DNA of 64,000 nt from Corythoichthys intestinalis (taxonomy: Eukaryota; Chordata; Actinopteri; Syngnathiformes; Syngnathidae), in contig NC_080398.1 in the NCBI RefSeq assembly GCF_030265065.1, positions 806,001-870,000 of the forward strand, read 5' to 3'. This document shows, one piece after another, positions 33,166 through 44,916 of this stretch. Below the pieces are notes generated by a model. The model did not search any database. It saw nothing but the letters and a program-made list of their open reading frames with translations, and was not told where the DNA came from. The translations under genes were made by a program, and so were the position numbers. Every line of letters starts with the position of its first letter. Position 1 is the first letter of the stretch.

Positions 33166-34318
33166 AAAAAATATATCCCAATGAGATCATAAAATAAAAT
33201 GAACCAGATATGAGCTATATAATCACACTTAGCTTTTATCTATTCAAACCAGGTATTGGTATACAAATTGAAGTGAATGGTGCTAAAAAAAAACTATTAT
33301 TATATTAAAGAGAACTATTGATAAAAGGAATAAAAAGGGTGGCATTGTGTAAAGAAATCGACGTGCATGGAGACAAATGTTGGTTGCCGAGTGTGACGAT
33401 GGGAGAACGGCTGATAAAAGTGTCTCTTGGTGGAGGTGAGAAAGTGCAAAAGACGTGCACAAGCTTGAAATTTGGCGCATGTTTGCGCGTCGTTTTCGCC
33501 ACTTGTTTTGGTCACACTGACGTGAGAGTTCAAAGTTGTTTCCACCGGATACTTGACGCCATGATCCCCCATCGCCTCCCCTTCTTTTTTCACATGTGTT
33601 AATATAACACGAGCTGCTCGCACCTCAGGGGGCGCGTGTCGCGTGAGTGGGGGTCTTTGCACGGGTGCGGGTTCTACGTCGTCCACGTGCCTTTGATGAG
33701 CGAAGGAATCAAAAGTGTTAATATTAATCATTAAGACGACTGTCGAATACATGAATGGCAGGCACGTAAATTCTAATGTGGATCAGGATATTAACTATTT
33801 CAGTGCTATTGACGGTGATAGACGTCCAGTCATGTGGCTCTTTTCCATTCTACTGGTGTGAATTTAAATTAGTTTGTCACTAGTCCAATTTATTAGAACG
33901 GGTGAGCGAGCAGTGAATGAGCGAATTTGGACATCCAACGCCGTCCATTGCATACAGCCAATGTGTTAATAAAGACCAACATATTACTGAGAAATGAAAC
34001 GCATGGGAATATAACTCCAAATATCAAGTGAAATCACTTAAATATAACTAATATTGTTTGTGGCGGAAAACACAGACAAGACTGAAAAAGCAGTTTCTGC
34101 TCTTGCACTCATCTTTAAAAGAAACTGCTGTATTTAAAGCCAAAATAACTGTTGTGTTTGCTAGAACAATATGTCTATGCTGCCATAGCAGATTCATGGC
34201 ACATTAAGCCCCCAAACTATTTTTAATTTGTCCGTTTTACCCTGGAGACCCCCGTTTACAGACGTGGCGCAACTGCTTTTGTTTCAACCCAGCCATAAAA
34301 CGAAGGTAATTATATTTA
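33166..34318. other. Mostly single-copy sequence with a GC-richer patch
   Basis: A GC-richer patch at about 33340-33700 is open on both strands for 90 to 145 codons but matches no protein I know and has no splice or promoter context, so it is not called a gene. It contains a CACGTG box near 33688. The part after about 33790 includes a hairpin MITE fragment (GACGGTGATAGACGTCCAGT). Confidence 0.35.
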
Positions 34319-34872
34319 TTAGTGCTGCAACCATTAATCGATTAACTCGAGTATTCGATTAGAAAAAAAAATACTCGGATTAAATGTTGCTGCTTCGAGT
34401 ATTCGTTTAATTAAAGTGGCGTTGTAATGGTTTGTTTTTTAAAGTGTTTGCATTTAGTTTCATTAATTTGGGTGGATACACTGCCCTCTAGTCTGCCAAA
34501 TCCAGCTGCTCTCTGTTAAGACCAACATAAGCTGGGTTTTTGTTTGAGCTCATGTATTTTAATGCATTCGTAATTTAGTTCGAAGGTATATTCAGCCAAT
34601 TTTTGTGGGAATATGTGTCAGAATTATTTGTTGACAGCATCGTTAAAAAAATAAATAAAAGTTAGTATTTTATAGCATTTAAGCTAGTGGACTTTTGCCA
34701 TGTTAGCCAATTGTCCTTTTGTTGTCCATATGTAGATCCTTATTTATTTATACCGTTTTAGGCACAGCTCAGGTATTTTAATTTTTTCATCTTTATCAGA
34801 TTACTCGATTATTTGAACTAACTAGTTCATCGATTAATTGACTACTAAAATAATCGATAGCTGCAGCCCTAG
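34319..34872 (+). mobile_element. hAT MITE (TAGTGCTGCAAC family), full length
   Basis: Ends TAGTGCTGCAACCATTAATC and CGATAGCTGCAGCCCTA, non-coding. The same family is found at 42930-44122 and 59447-60758, a right-end fragment at about 35135-35207 and an interrupted copy at about 36295-37752. Confidence 0.8.
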
Positions 34873-35890
34873 TGTGTTATCAAACGTAATGAAATTTTTA
34901 GGTAAGAAATAAGATATATATATATATAAGTTTTTGAGTGAAAACAGTAAAAAGTTTTTTTTTTTCTTTTCTCTAGTCACTTCTGAGATACCATTGTTGG
35001 CCGTTTTCAACAATGTACATCGAAAATAAAGACATTGATTGACTCAAAATGGTTCAAAATTAGATGAAATGTCTTGATTTCTCGTATATATTTATAATTG
35101 CTCCTTACCCCCCCCCAAAAAAAGAAAGTTTTATCCGATTGCTCGATTAATCGATAGAATTTTCAGTCGAATACTCGATTACGGAAATATTCAATAGCTG
35201 CAGCCCTACAATTTCTTATTCAAAATGTCTGTCATTTTTAGCTTGGAATCATTAACCAATGTCTTTGTATGTAATGTAATGTAATGCCAAATGTATCACA
35301 TTTGACACACTTAGAATTTCCTGATTTTGAGACTAATTCAGAATTTTGGATGCAAAATAATGGATGCAAGTCAACTCATGAACCTGCAGGTTCCATGAGG
35401 AAAAAAAACTGGATTTAGCAAGGGTTATAGATATTGGAGCGCTTATTATACATATTATTATTATTTTCTTTTTTACAAATTTGAAAAAAAGGTTTCATTA
35501 AGACCTTATTTTTCAAATTTTGTGATTCTCCGACAATTGCATATTGTATTATATTTATATATATATATATTATATATATTCTAATATATTGCATATATTG
35601 AATATTGCAGGCATTAAGGGGTCAAACTTTTAAACAAATTATGTCGCAATGACAATAATGGCGTCTGTAAAAAAAAGTCATGGATATCTACCTCATAACT
35701 ATCGCGTCATTGTATTTTTTTTTACTGTCGCATTTTCTCCGATATGTTAGATGATAAGTAATCGATCCAAACAAAGAAAAATTGAAGAAAAAAAAATGTT
35801 TAAAAGGGTAAATATATGAAAAAGAAAATGTCAACCACTCCTTGATGTGTGCGATTTCTGCATCGCGACTCGTTATATTACCATGTTTCA
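34873..35890. other. AT-rich sequence with a MITE end fragment
   Basis: Includes a right-end fragment of the TAGTGCTGCAAC family (about 35135-35207). The rest, including TA-rich tracts at about 35560-35600, shows nothing recognisable. Confidence 0.4.
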
Positions 35891-35893
35891 CCT

Positions 35894-36243
35894 ATAAAAT
35901 CCCCCCCAAAATCCAGCCGTGGCCATTTACAGGTGTGTCTTAACACTCAGTGATACATGCAACATGGAGATTTTGAATGGAAACAAGGTAAGTACGCGAT
36001 AAAATCTCGTTTAAAGTCATGGCATCTTTAATTCTGCCCGTTCATGCTCTCACCTCCAGACAGGGTTTCGCTGTTTAATTTTTAAAAAATTTTACTTTAA
36101 AAATGCCCTCCAGTTCAAAATTTTGCTTCACCCAGAGAATGGAGATTTTAAGCTTTCCAATTATGTATCACACGTGCATATTGGACAATTTTTTAAAGTT
36201 GGCCAAATCTGGGGTCTCACAGCAGAACTTCAGGTCACCTGAG
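35894..36243 (+). CDS. Weak candidate: small two-exon gene of unknown function
   Basis: A TATAAAAT box (35894-35901) is followed about 70 bp later by ATGGAGATTTTGAATGG (ATG at 35964), giving MEILNGNK and then a strong donor, GTAAGT, at 35988. An acceptor CACCTCCAG ends at 36059. Reading on in phase gives 60 further open codons (TGFRCLIFKK to GLTAELQVT) to a TGA at 36241-36243, total 68 residues. I do not recognise the protein. An open stretch of this length can arise by chance in AT-rich DNA, so this is only a candidate. It could also be a stray first exon whose partners are gone. Confidence 0.2.
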
Positions 36244-36294
36244 TGTTTTCCTCCTTGTATATTAATATAATGCGCAATGTGGACATGGCCATCA

Positions 36295-37752
36295 TAAGGT
36301 TGTAAGTTTTTGTTTGAGCTAATATGTTTTTAGTACATTTTTAATTTAGTTTCTAGGTATATTTAGCTGCTTTTTTGTAGGAATATGTGTTTGAACGATT
36401 TGTTAAGCGCATTGCAAAAAAAAAAAAAAATTGTTAGCATTTTATAGCATTTAAGCTAGCGGACTTTTGCTATGCAAGTTAGCCAGCTGTTCTTAGATCC
36501 TCATTTATTTTTTGTACAGTTTGAGGCTAAACTCAAGTTATTATTTTTTTTAATGAACGTGCAATTCTGCATTGTTTGAATTAACACTCTGGAATATTAT
36601 TTTGTATTCACATTTCATGCTGTTTTGAAAGCAAGGGCGTAGGTTTGCATAGGGACGGTAGGGACATAACACCACCAACTTTTAGGGATGCTCAAATTGT
36701 TCCCACCAACTTAGAAGTAAAATTTTTTGCGTCATATAATGAGTTCAGTTTTATAGGTAATTTAGATTGTCTTCCAATATGTTGTAGGGGTAGAATTGAC
36801 CCTACTATTATTAAGTGAATTACTTTCAATATGTTCAGACTTACATTTACCCCTTTTCACTTGCTGAATGTGCCGTTCCATTTTTTCCCATCAAACGCAC
36901 GTTTGATTGGCTGTTGACTAGAACCCCGACATTCACACAATCCCGACAAATTTCAACATTTCGCCCCCTTTGAAGAGGAGGGATATTTTTTTTTCGGCCA
37001 GCAGCAGCAGCCACTGTAATTAATGTAAAAAAGATGTCAATGTTGTGGAGGTGGGGAACACATCACTAATTTTGCTACTGAAAGTCAAATCTGCATCAGA
37101 GTTAACATAACGTTAAATTGTGTGAACTTATTAACCTGTCAACCTCGAGTAGAAAGCTGCTTATAAAGGTGTCTTCCTGTCCGTTTTCTACTCTTAATGT
37201 TAATTCAACTGTTCATTTTGTGCATTTATTCCCTAATTAAAATGTACATATTTTCTACATCATTTTTTTTTAAATTTGCAGCCTATGCACATTTTTAATT
37301 CATATATAATTTATTTTTGTTATTGTTTAAAAAATAAAAAAATAAATAACAATAACACGACCACTGTAAATTTCCTTTATATGAAGCAAGCATTTTGAAA
37401 AATAAAAATAACCCATAGAAAATAATTGTAACTTTTTCATTTTTACGTAGGAAGCAGCTATTTTTGAGAAATGTACCCAATCTGTTTGGTCTTATAAATG
37501 TCCCGTCCCCAGCAAAAAGTGTACATGCAGATCATGCTTTTATAGCATCCCTACCAATGTTGAGACCAAACCTACGCCCTTGGTTGAAAGTGCTTCTTTC
37601 AAAACATAGCAAGCCTAAAACCTTGGCAAACCTTTGTTTTATATCTCCTAAAATTTATTCTGCAACATATTAAATGTTCATAATCCGATAACTCGATTGT
37701 TCGAACTAGTTGATTAATCGACTACTAAAACAATCAATTGCTGCAGCCGTAA
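36295..37752 (+). mobile_element. hAT MITE (TAGTGCTGCAAC family, left part missing) with a nested MITE
   Basis: The host MITE lacks its left end and finishes CAATTGCTGCAGCCGTA. It is interrupted at about 36633-37582 by another element with ends CAAGGGCGTAGGTTTG and CAAACCTACGCCCTTG. Relatives of the inner element occur in mycbp intron 3 (about 46510-47060). No coding sequence is recognised. Confidence 0.65.
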
Positions 37753-38739
37753 AAATTGATGTGACCCATCATGCAGAATGTTTCTATAAAAGACAGTTTT
37801 ACTCACTATGATTAACACTACACGTTTAACATTTTTTTTTTACCAAAAATCTTCCGGGTGACTGATTTGTGACGTCATTTCTTTTTCCTATGAACTCGAT
37901 TATAGTATCACAGGATTTTTTCCCCCCATTGAAACCAATATATTAACTCATAGAAAATGTTAAACATCACTTACGGTGCGCGTCTAATTCGTGTTGCTAT
38001 ATTAAAACAATTAAAATAATAATTTGGGGGGGGGGAACAACGAAATGTTACCGAGCTACAAAGTGGCTGAAGCAGCATTCAATAATAAGCGTGCAGAAGT
38101 GTAAAAAGCTCCGTTCTCGATCTTCAAACACATAAGTTTGCACTTCAAACCCCGCACGGACACGCGTGTATGCGTGGACGTGAGAAACGTCTGCCTGCCG
38201 CTAACAATGTAAATGACCTTTAACAGCTCATAAAACTGTAAAAACACGACTTGGCGCCCACGAGTCAATAAACACAAGGCTAGGAGTTCTCACCAAAGTA
38301 CTACAAAGTTCACAATTCTACAACGAGTGAAAAGTCTTTACACATTCCGACTTAATAATTGCACAATAAGATTAAAAAGGGAGGTTTGTAAAAGTATTGT
38401 GTAGTGTTGACAAATAATTCGTCACTTTCACGTTTACAACTATATAGGTCATTTTTTTAATACATTGCCATTTGTATTCCTAGTATAAATTAAGCAGTTT
38501 TTTGTTTTGTTTTGTTATTAAAGTTGGACAAATACTCATTCAACTTATTTTTTTGGGTGTATTATAAATTTCCGTCAATTATAAATTCCAAGATACAGGT
38601 TCCGATTTTTTTCCCTTTTAAATTACTTCTGGCAAAAGGTTAAGGAATTTTGTTATGTCTCCAGTGTGTTTCATTCAAAATTAATCTATGAAATAATAGA
38701 AGTAGAAAAATAATAATAATAATAATAATTACAGCTGTC
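37753..38739. other. Apparently single-copy non-coding sequence
   Basis: No gene or clear repeat. The patch at about 38060-38300 has higher complexity and motifs such as GTCAATAAACA, so it could hold a regulatory element, but the sequence alone does not show it. Confidence 0.3.
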
Positions 38740-39684
38740 CCGATGTCCGATCACGTCATTTTCAAAGTATCGGAATCTGCAAAAAATATCGGCCGTGCCT
38801 TTTTTTGAATTTAAAAAAAAATATATATATATATTTTTTTAATTAAATCGTTTTCTAATTGTATTTAACGTTACAGACATAATATGTTTCACTCTTCCAA
38901 AGTCTTTAGTTTAGGCTTACGGTAGGGTTATCAAATTTATCCTAATTGCGGCGGTAATTAATTTTTTAAAAAATGTATCACGTTAAAGTATTTAACGCAA
39001 TTAATGCATGTGCTGCACGACCCACTCACGCATCGTCGCGCTCAATCTGTAATGGCGCCGTTTTACCTATATAGAGAGATTAAAGGCAGCGTAAAATGAG
39101 TAGAGTGAATTTTGGCAGCCTTTGGAGCCTTTTTTTAATTGGCTAAAACCTTACAATCCCTCTCCCTAAGATTAGAAATATCATGGGAAGCAATGTGGGG
39201 AAGCAAGGTAGCAATTGATCTTTAGCTTAACACCAGAGAAGATATATCAATTGGTAGCACTACGCACAGTCGTGGTTCCACTTCCCATCATGCAATTAGG
39301 CATGACTATAGTATCATTTACTGAAAGCTCAACAAATACACTAGATGGCAATATTTAGTCACAATATACAAAGTCACAAGTCTTTCTATCCGTGGATCCC
39401 TCTCACAGAAAGATTGTTAATAATGTAAATGCCATCTTGAGGATTTATTGTCATAATAAACAAATACAGTACTTATGTACTGCATGTTGAATGTATATAT
39501 TCGTCCGAGTTTTATTCATTTTTTTCTTAATGCATTGCCAAAATGTATATGATCGGGAATGATTGGAATTGAATCGGGAGCAAAAAAAAGCAATCGGATC
39601 GGGAAATATCGGGATCGGCAGATACTCAAACTAAAATGATCGGGATTAGATCGGGAGCAAAAAAACATGATCGGAACAACCCTA
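38740..39684 (+). mobile_element. hAT-like MITE (TCCGATCACGT family)
   Basis: Ends TACAGCTGTCCCGATGTCCG and CATGATCGGAACAACCCTA, with interior blocks of ATCGGGATCGGCAGATACTC. The centre carries part of a TAGGGCTGTC-family MITE (about 38928-39500). Flanked by ATAATAAT on both sides, but inside an (AAT)n tract. A second copy spans about 61625-62903. Confidence 0.6.
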
Positions 39685-40440
39685 ATAATAATTGTTTTAT
39701 TGTCATGGATGAACTATCGTTAATCATGTGTTGTTTTTAGAGGTGGGTAGAATAGCCGAAAATTTTACTCAAGTTAAGAGTAACGTTACTTAAAAACAAT
39801 GTTACTGAAGTAAAGGACGTCATCTAAAAAATGTACTCAAGAACAAGTAAAAAATATTTGCTGAAATAATACTCAAGTAATGAGTAACATTGCAACTGCT
39901 TACAATGTTTGCCTTTTTTTTTGAACAATTGTATTTTTTTTCTCAGCAAAAAGTTATCTATATGAACTGTTATTAATATACTGCACTATAACATATTATA
40001 TAAACACATTAAGCCCAAGAAATTAATAAATAAATAAATAAATAAATAAATCATTGCATTAGGGCGAAGGGGAAAAATGAAGCAACACGGAAATGTCAAA
40101 GAGCACGATTGCCCTCTAGTGGAGAAAATATTTTCCATTATGAAATTAAAAGGATCATATTTCCGGTTTTCCGTGGTCAGTCGGTGCCAAACAAGAACTG
40201 GGGGAGAGGTTAAAATCTACGCTTTCCAGTTTTTTTTCCAGTGAAAATAATACTCAAGTAATGAGTAACATTTTGAGTAAGTGTTTTTTTTTTTTTACTC
40301 CCAGCATAAACTATCTTTACGAACTGTTGTTATAATGATACTGTACAATAACCCATTAACAGTGGCGGTCTTGGCAATTTTGGGGCCTAAGGCGAACATA
40401 TCCAGGGGCCTTCTTCATGGGTCAGGGGTTAAAAAGTTGA
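39685..40440. other. MITE pieces and A/T-rich sequence
   Basis: AGAGGTGGGTAGAATAGCCG at about 39739 is a MITE terminus with no clear partner. AATA/AAAT runs lie at about 40028-40052. No gene recognised. Confidence 0.4.
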
Positions 40441-40829
40441 GGTTAAAAAGTCCGTGTTGCCAAACGACAGCCCTAAAACATCACTGCTCTAGAGGAGATC
40501 TGCATGGAGGAATGGGCCAAAATACCAACAAAAGTGTGTGAAAAGCTTGTGAATAGTTACAGAAAACGTTTGGCCTCAGTTATTGCCAAGAAAGGGTACA
40601 TAAAATATTGAGATTCACTTTTGGTATTGACCAAATACTTATTTTCCACCATGATTTGCAAATAAATTTTTTAAAAATCAAACAATGTGATCTTCTGTTT
40701 TTTTCCCCCACATTCTGTCTCTCATGGTTGAGGTTTACCCATGTTGACAATTACAGGCCTCTCTAATATTTTCAAGTGGGAGAACTTGCACAATTAGTGG
40801 TTGACTAAATACTTATTTGCCCCACTGTA
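40441..40829 (+). mobile_element. Tc1/mariner element, 3' end
   Basis: Same family as 30058-30545 in the opposite orientation: the transposase C-terminus (about 40455-40610, frame-damaged), then the tail ending AATACTTATTTGCCCCACTG before TA at 40830. Confidence 0.75.
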
Positions 40830-41232
40830 TATAATAAAAAATTGAATAATTTCAAAAGGTTTATTTGTAAAACGATAGATTTCTCATCAAATATCCAGTC
40901 ATGTTAGCTATTATGCTAGCAAAGCTGAGGGCTAAATTTAGCACAAAATGTCCCCTCTGTTAGCACTGTTACGCACTCTACACAAAAAAAATTAATAAAA
41001 TAAAATAAAATAAAAAACATGACAAATATATGTAACTACACAGAAAAAGTTCAAAATTCAGCTTCCTTTAATATTTACTTGTTATTTTGGGCTTAGGGGT
41101 CACATTTATTAGACATTTACACTGTATGTACCGAAAATTTGATTTCAATGAATACAATTAGGTTACCAATAACTGAACTTTTTTTAAGTGTATATTTAAA
41201 GGGTGTCTTGTACCATTAGTCATATCATAATG
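40830..41232. other. AT-rich sequence, nothing recognised
   Basis: Contains AAAAT repeats at about 40995-41020. No feature can be supported. Confidence 0.35.
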
Positions 41233-41870
41233 TTGGGTGACCAAACGTCCTCTTTTGCCTGGACAAGTCCTACTTTCACGTAGTATCCTCGTCGTCCGGG
41301 CGGGTTTTATAAATTCATAAAAATGTCCGGTTTTTATGATTTTTCACGGGACCAATTTGAAGAGAATCCCTCCGGCCACTGGGTGGCAGCGCCTGCCTGC
41401 GATGACATGGCTCCTAGTAGTAGGGCGGGAAGGAGTAGTTCTTGTTTTTGTTGGCAGTTTACCCCTATCATGAGGCTTTACCGCCATCTACTGGGTTGAC
41501 GATTTGGCCACAACGCCTGCCCAGTTGTTAAGTTTTTTACGATAAATACGTATATAATGGAAACTGTTTACTTCTGTTGGAGCTTTGACTGTAAAATCCC
41601 TTTTGGTGTCGCATCGTTGCGCTGCCGATGATTGTAAACTTTTAGAGCAAAGTCTGATTTTTGCCTCAGCTAGCTATCAGTAAGCTAAACCACACTAGGC
41701 ATTATGGGAAACGTAGTTTTCAACTGCTACGTTTAGAAATATGCTGGTTGAATATTTGTCAGCTTATTTCGGTTATTGTTAGGCATTTTGAGTGAACTTC
41801 GAGTAAAATTCAAGTATCTTGAGGCCGGGCTAGGTGTCCTCTTTTTTGGAAATCAAAATATGGTCACCCT
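41233..41870. mobile_element. MITE with GGTGACCAAACGTCC ends
   Basis: The left end GGTGACCAAACGTCCTCTTT and the right end TGGTCACCCTA are complementary in part. The interior is non-coding and includes a GGTGGCAGCGCCTG block. The flanks ATCATAATG on both sides suggest a target duplication. Confidence 0.55.
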
Positions 41871-42290
41871 ATCATAATGAATGAAAATTTACAGTGGAGT
41901 TTGGCATTACTGAAACCATACAGTATCAGACCATGGGTTAAAAGTAACGATAACTTTATTGATTTAAAAAAAAAAAAAAAAAAAAAAAACATCCAATGAC
42001 ATCAGAAACCAAAGTTAAGTCACAGAACATTAATATGCCGGCCAGATTTTGATTAATCACATGATGTATTTTATTGTATATGCACTGTCCAGTAAGGCGT
42101 TCAAAATAACATAAATGTTGGATTTCGGAAGCTCGCTGTCGCCATCTAGCGGAAAGTCTGACATTGACTTTTGGGTCCAAACTGTCAACATAAAAAATTG
42201 AGGCTCTGTATTTGCATTCATTTTAACTCCTTTTTGGCAGCCAAATTACAAGGAGTCACTCATAATGTTTTTTTTTTTTCTTTTTTTTTA

Positions 42291-42917
42291 TCAGCATGGT
42301 GCGTAAATGTCCCGAGGACGTCCCGCGTGGCGCCCTCCACCCCTTCCTCTGCCTCCCCCGCCTCTGCCGGTGCCCCTCTTCCTCTTGTACGGCCCCGCCT
42401 CTTCTTTCTCCTCACCGGGCCACAAGTTATCACAGCGTCCGGGCGCTTGGTACCCGGGAAGGCTTTGGTCCAGAGGGTCCTTAGAAAGGAGAATCCAAAT
42501 GACGGGCAGCTTTCTGCTGACGGTGAGGCCGTCGAGGCCGGCGGCCGGCTCCAGGGGCTCCCACACGTCCGTTAGCGTGTTGCTGGCCAACGAGGTCTGC
42601 TGATGAAGGCCGCGAATGCGCTTTTTTACCAGCTCGGCGCACGTGATAGCTTTGGATACGCCCTTGCCGCTCGCCGTGAACACCAGCTGGCGGCAGAGGG
42701 GCCGGGCGGGAGGTCCCGGCGGACCGCGGTCTGCCTCGCTTACCTCTTCTCCCTCCTCGTCTACCTTGGGTTTGGCCTCCATGCGGCCCAGGGCGAAGCG
42801 TAACAGGTTACGGATCTTGCTGCCATCTTTGACCCGCACCTCCGGTGTATCGGCGGGCACGCTGAAAGGACATACAGACGGATGCTCCACGCTGCGGACC
42901 TTGCTGTAGTTCTCCAT
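42291..42917 (-). CDS. rpp25l: Rpp25l, Alba-family subunit of RNase P/MRP
   Basis: A 208-residue intronless coding region starting MENYSKVRSVEHPSVCPF at an ATG that directly follows a CAG splice acceptor. The Alba fold covers about residues 25-160: EVRVKDGSKIRNLLRFALGR, then RQLVFTASGKGVSKAITCAE, LVKKRIRGLHQQT and PVIWILLSKDPLDQSLPGYQ. The GLD-LTV-R pattern before the last strand matches vertebrate RPP25L better than RPP25. The family binds the P3 domain of RNase P and MRP RNA, as a dimer with POP7, in the nucleus. Two oddities: an acidic and Pro-rich insert of about 30 residues in the Alba loop, and a Gly/Arg-rich C-terminus (GRGGGGRGRGGGR). A likely poly-A signal (AATAAA complement, 41953) lies downstream. 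Confidence 0.88.
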   Translation of the reverse strand: MENYSKVRSVEHPSVCPFSVPADTPEVRVKDGSKIRNLLRFALGRMEAKPKVDEEGEEVSEADRGPPGPPARPLCRQLVFTASGKGVSKAITCAELVKKRIRGLHQQTSLASNTLTDVWEPLEPAAGLDGLTVSRKLPVIWILLSKDPLDQSLPGYQAPGRCDNLWPGEEKEEAGPYKRKRGTGRGGGGRGRGGGRHAGRPRDIYAPC

Positions 42918-42929
42918 CTGGGTGCAAAT

Positions 42930-44122
42930 TAGTGCTGCAACGATTAATCGATTAACTTGAGTTATTGAATTAGAAAAAAAGCTTCGAATTTTGCTGCTTC
43001 CAGTATGCGTTTCATTAAAGTTGTAATGGTTTGTTTTGAAAGTGTTTGAATTCATTTTTAATTGATTGGGTGGCTAAACTACCCTCTAGTGGCAACACGA
43101 AATATGGCATAACTCATTTAACATGGCTGAATCCAGCTGCTCCCTATTAAGACCAACATAAGGTAAATTTTTGGTTGAGTTAATGTTTTTAATGCATTCG
43201 TTATTTAATTTATAGGCATATTTTGCAGTTTTTTATGGGAATATGTTTATACGATGTTTTAAGAGCATTGTTAAAAAAAAAAAAAAAGAACGTTAGCATT
43301 TTATAGCATTTAAGCTAGCAGACTTTTGCTATGCAATTTAGCTAGTTCTTTTGTTGTACATAGATCATTATTTTTTTTTTTTATACCATGAGGCTAAGAT
43401 ATTGTATTTTAATTAGGGCTGTCAAAATTATCGTGTTATCGGGCATTAACAAATTTTCTAAATTAATCACGTTAAAATATTTGACGCATTTAACGCACAT
43501 GCCCCTCTCAAACAGATTAAAATTACAGTAAAGTGTCATTTCCACTTGCTACTTGTGTTTTTTGGTGTTTTGTCGCCCTCTGTTGGCGCTTGGGTGCGAC
43601 TGATTTTATGGGTTTCAGCACCATACTTATTATTGACATCAACAATGGCGAGCTATTAGTTTTGTTTTTGATTGAAAATTTTACAAACTTTACTAAAACG
43701 AAGACATTAAGAAGGGTTTTGATATAAAATTCCTATAACTTGTACTAACATTTATCTTTTAAGAATTCCAAGTCTTTCTTTCTATCGCTGTAACAGATTG
43801 TTAATAATGTTAATGCCATCTTGTTGATTTATTGTTATAATAAACAAATACAGTACTTATGTACAATATGTTGAATGAATATATCCGTCTTGTGTCTTAT
43901 CTTTCCATTCCAACAATAATTTACAGAAAAATACGTCATATTTTATAGATGGTATGAATTGCGATTAATTAATTTTCAAGCTGTGATTAACTCGATTAAA
44001 AATTTTAATCGTTTGACAGCCCTAAATTTAATTTTTATATTCCTAATCTGATGACTCGATAATTCGAACTAACTAGTTCATAGATTAATCGACTACTAAA
44101 ATAATCGATAGCTGCAGCTCTA
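42930..44122 (+). mobile_element. hAT MITE (TAGTGCTGCAAC family) beside the rpp25l acceptor
   Basis: Ends TAGTGCTGCAACGATTAATC and CGATAGCTGCAGCTCTA. Flanking 8-mers GTGCAAAT (42922-42929) and GTGCAAAC (44123-44130) form a target duplication with one mismatch. It lies 12 bp from the rpp25l start codon. It holds the nested element 43414-44024. Confidence 0.8.
43414..44024 (+). mobile_element. hAT MITE (TAGGGCTGTC family) nested in the previous one
   Basis: Ends TAGGGCTGTCAAAATTATCG and CGTTTGACAGCCCTA. Flanking 8-mers ATTTTAAT and AATTTAAT differ by one base. Confidence 0.8.
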
Positions 44123-44476
44123 GTGCAAACACAAACACACTGTGAACTTCCTTTTGGTTGACTTGAGTCACTTTCTCATTAAAATTTTTTTTTTTACAAA
44201 TATACAAATATTCCTTCAAATGCAGAAAGTGGATTGGATATATGAGTATGTTGAGAATAAAGACTCAGGAGTTCAATAATGCCCCTTCTGAAAGCACAAC
44301 TACATCTCCAACAGCTGCAACATTTAGACAGATTTGTGAACAATGAAAAATGAGCAAAAAATAAACTGTATTTATATTTTTTTCAGTGTAGTCCAATACT
44401 ACAATGTTACATATTGTTGCATGATGGAAAATCCTGTAAATTTGATGTTGAGGGACGAAACTGATTTATGATTGAT

Positions 44477-44916
44477 CAAATGTCGCATTTGACAGGAAAG
44501 TTTATAAAAAGAAGACTGTCAGCAAAGGATTTTGACGCGAACCTATGAAGCGACAACAAACGACTTTATGCGGCAACCCCGTTGCAAGAGTAGACAAACA
44601 AACTCGTAGGGAACCATCTCATTTGGTTAGGTTACAAATTATTTAACCAATGAATGAACCAAAGGCATGTGCTAGGGTATGCTAGTGCTAGCAGCCATCC
44701 TAAACGTTTTACACTTCTTGAGTGTCGCAAAAGTAACACTACAACCACGAAAAAATACGGGATATTATTTGCAAGTTCTTCAAATAAGTCGACTTAACTT
44801 ACTTTATGTTTTGTTGTCTTTCTTCTGATTCTTTTTCTTTACATGTTTGCAGTGAAAGCTAACGTGCTCCGCCGCACCGCTGCGTCACTTCCGCCATATG
44901 ACGCGTCATCATTAAC
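44477..44916 (-). repeat. rpp25l: rpp25l promoter segment, arm 1 of an inverted duplication
   Basis: On the minus strand this segment is the rpp25l promoter, non-coding exon 1 and start of intron 1. It is repeated in inverted orientation at 50051-50508 over its whole length, with blocks such as GCGGAAGTGACG, AACTTGCAAATAATATCCC, GTAGTGTTACTTTTGCG and CGGGGTTGCCGCATAAAGTC conserved in order. Confidence 0.9.
44803..44916 (-). promoter_or_regulatory. rpp25l: rpp25l promoter and non-coding exon 1
   Basis: The minus strand shows TGACGCGTCA (CRE-like) and GCGGAAGTGACG (ETS-type, about 44884-44895), then CGTTAGCTTTCACTGCAAAC and an exon ending ACATAAA before GTAAGT. There is no TATA box, as usual for housekeeping promoters. 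mycbp starts in the opposite direction about 1.1 kb away. Confidence 0.55.

Larger units (their letters stand above)
42918..44802 (-). other. rpp25l: rpp25l 5' UTR intron, filled by two MITEs
   Basis: The donor GTAAGT is at 44802-44797 on the minus strand and the acceptor CAG at 42918-42920. About 1.2 kb of the 1.9 kb intron is a hAT MITE (42930-44122) with another inside it. The remainder (44123-44796) is non-coding, and its part from 44477 on is shared with the inverted copy at 50051. Confidence 0.6.

Noticed and set aside
33315-33752. 145-codon minus frame and 94-codon plus frame in a GC-richer patch
   Set aside because: Both strands are open together, neither product resembles a protein, and no promoter or splice signals fit; left as unassigned sequence.
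42171-42909. Plus-strand frames of 62 to 134 codons opposite rpp25l
   Set aside because: Antisense shadows of the GC-rich rpp25l coding exon.
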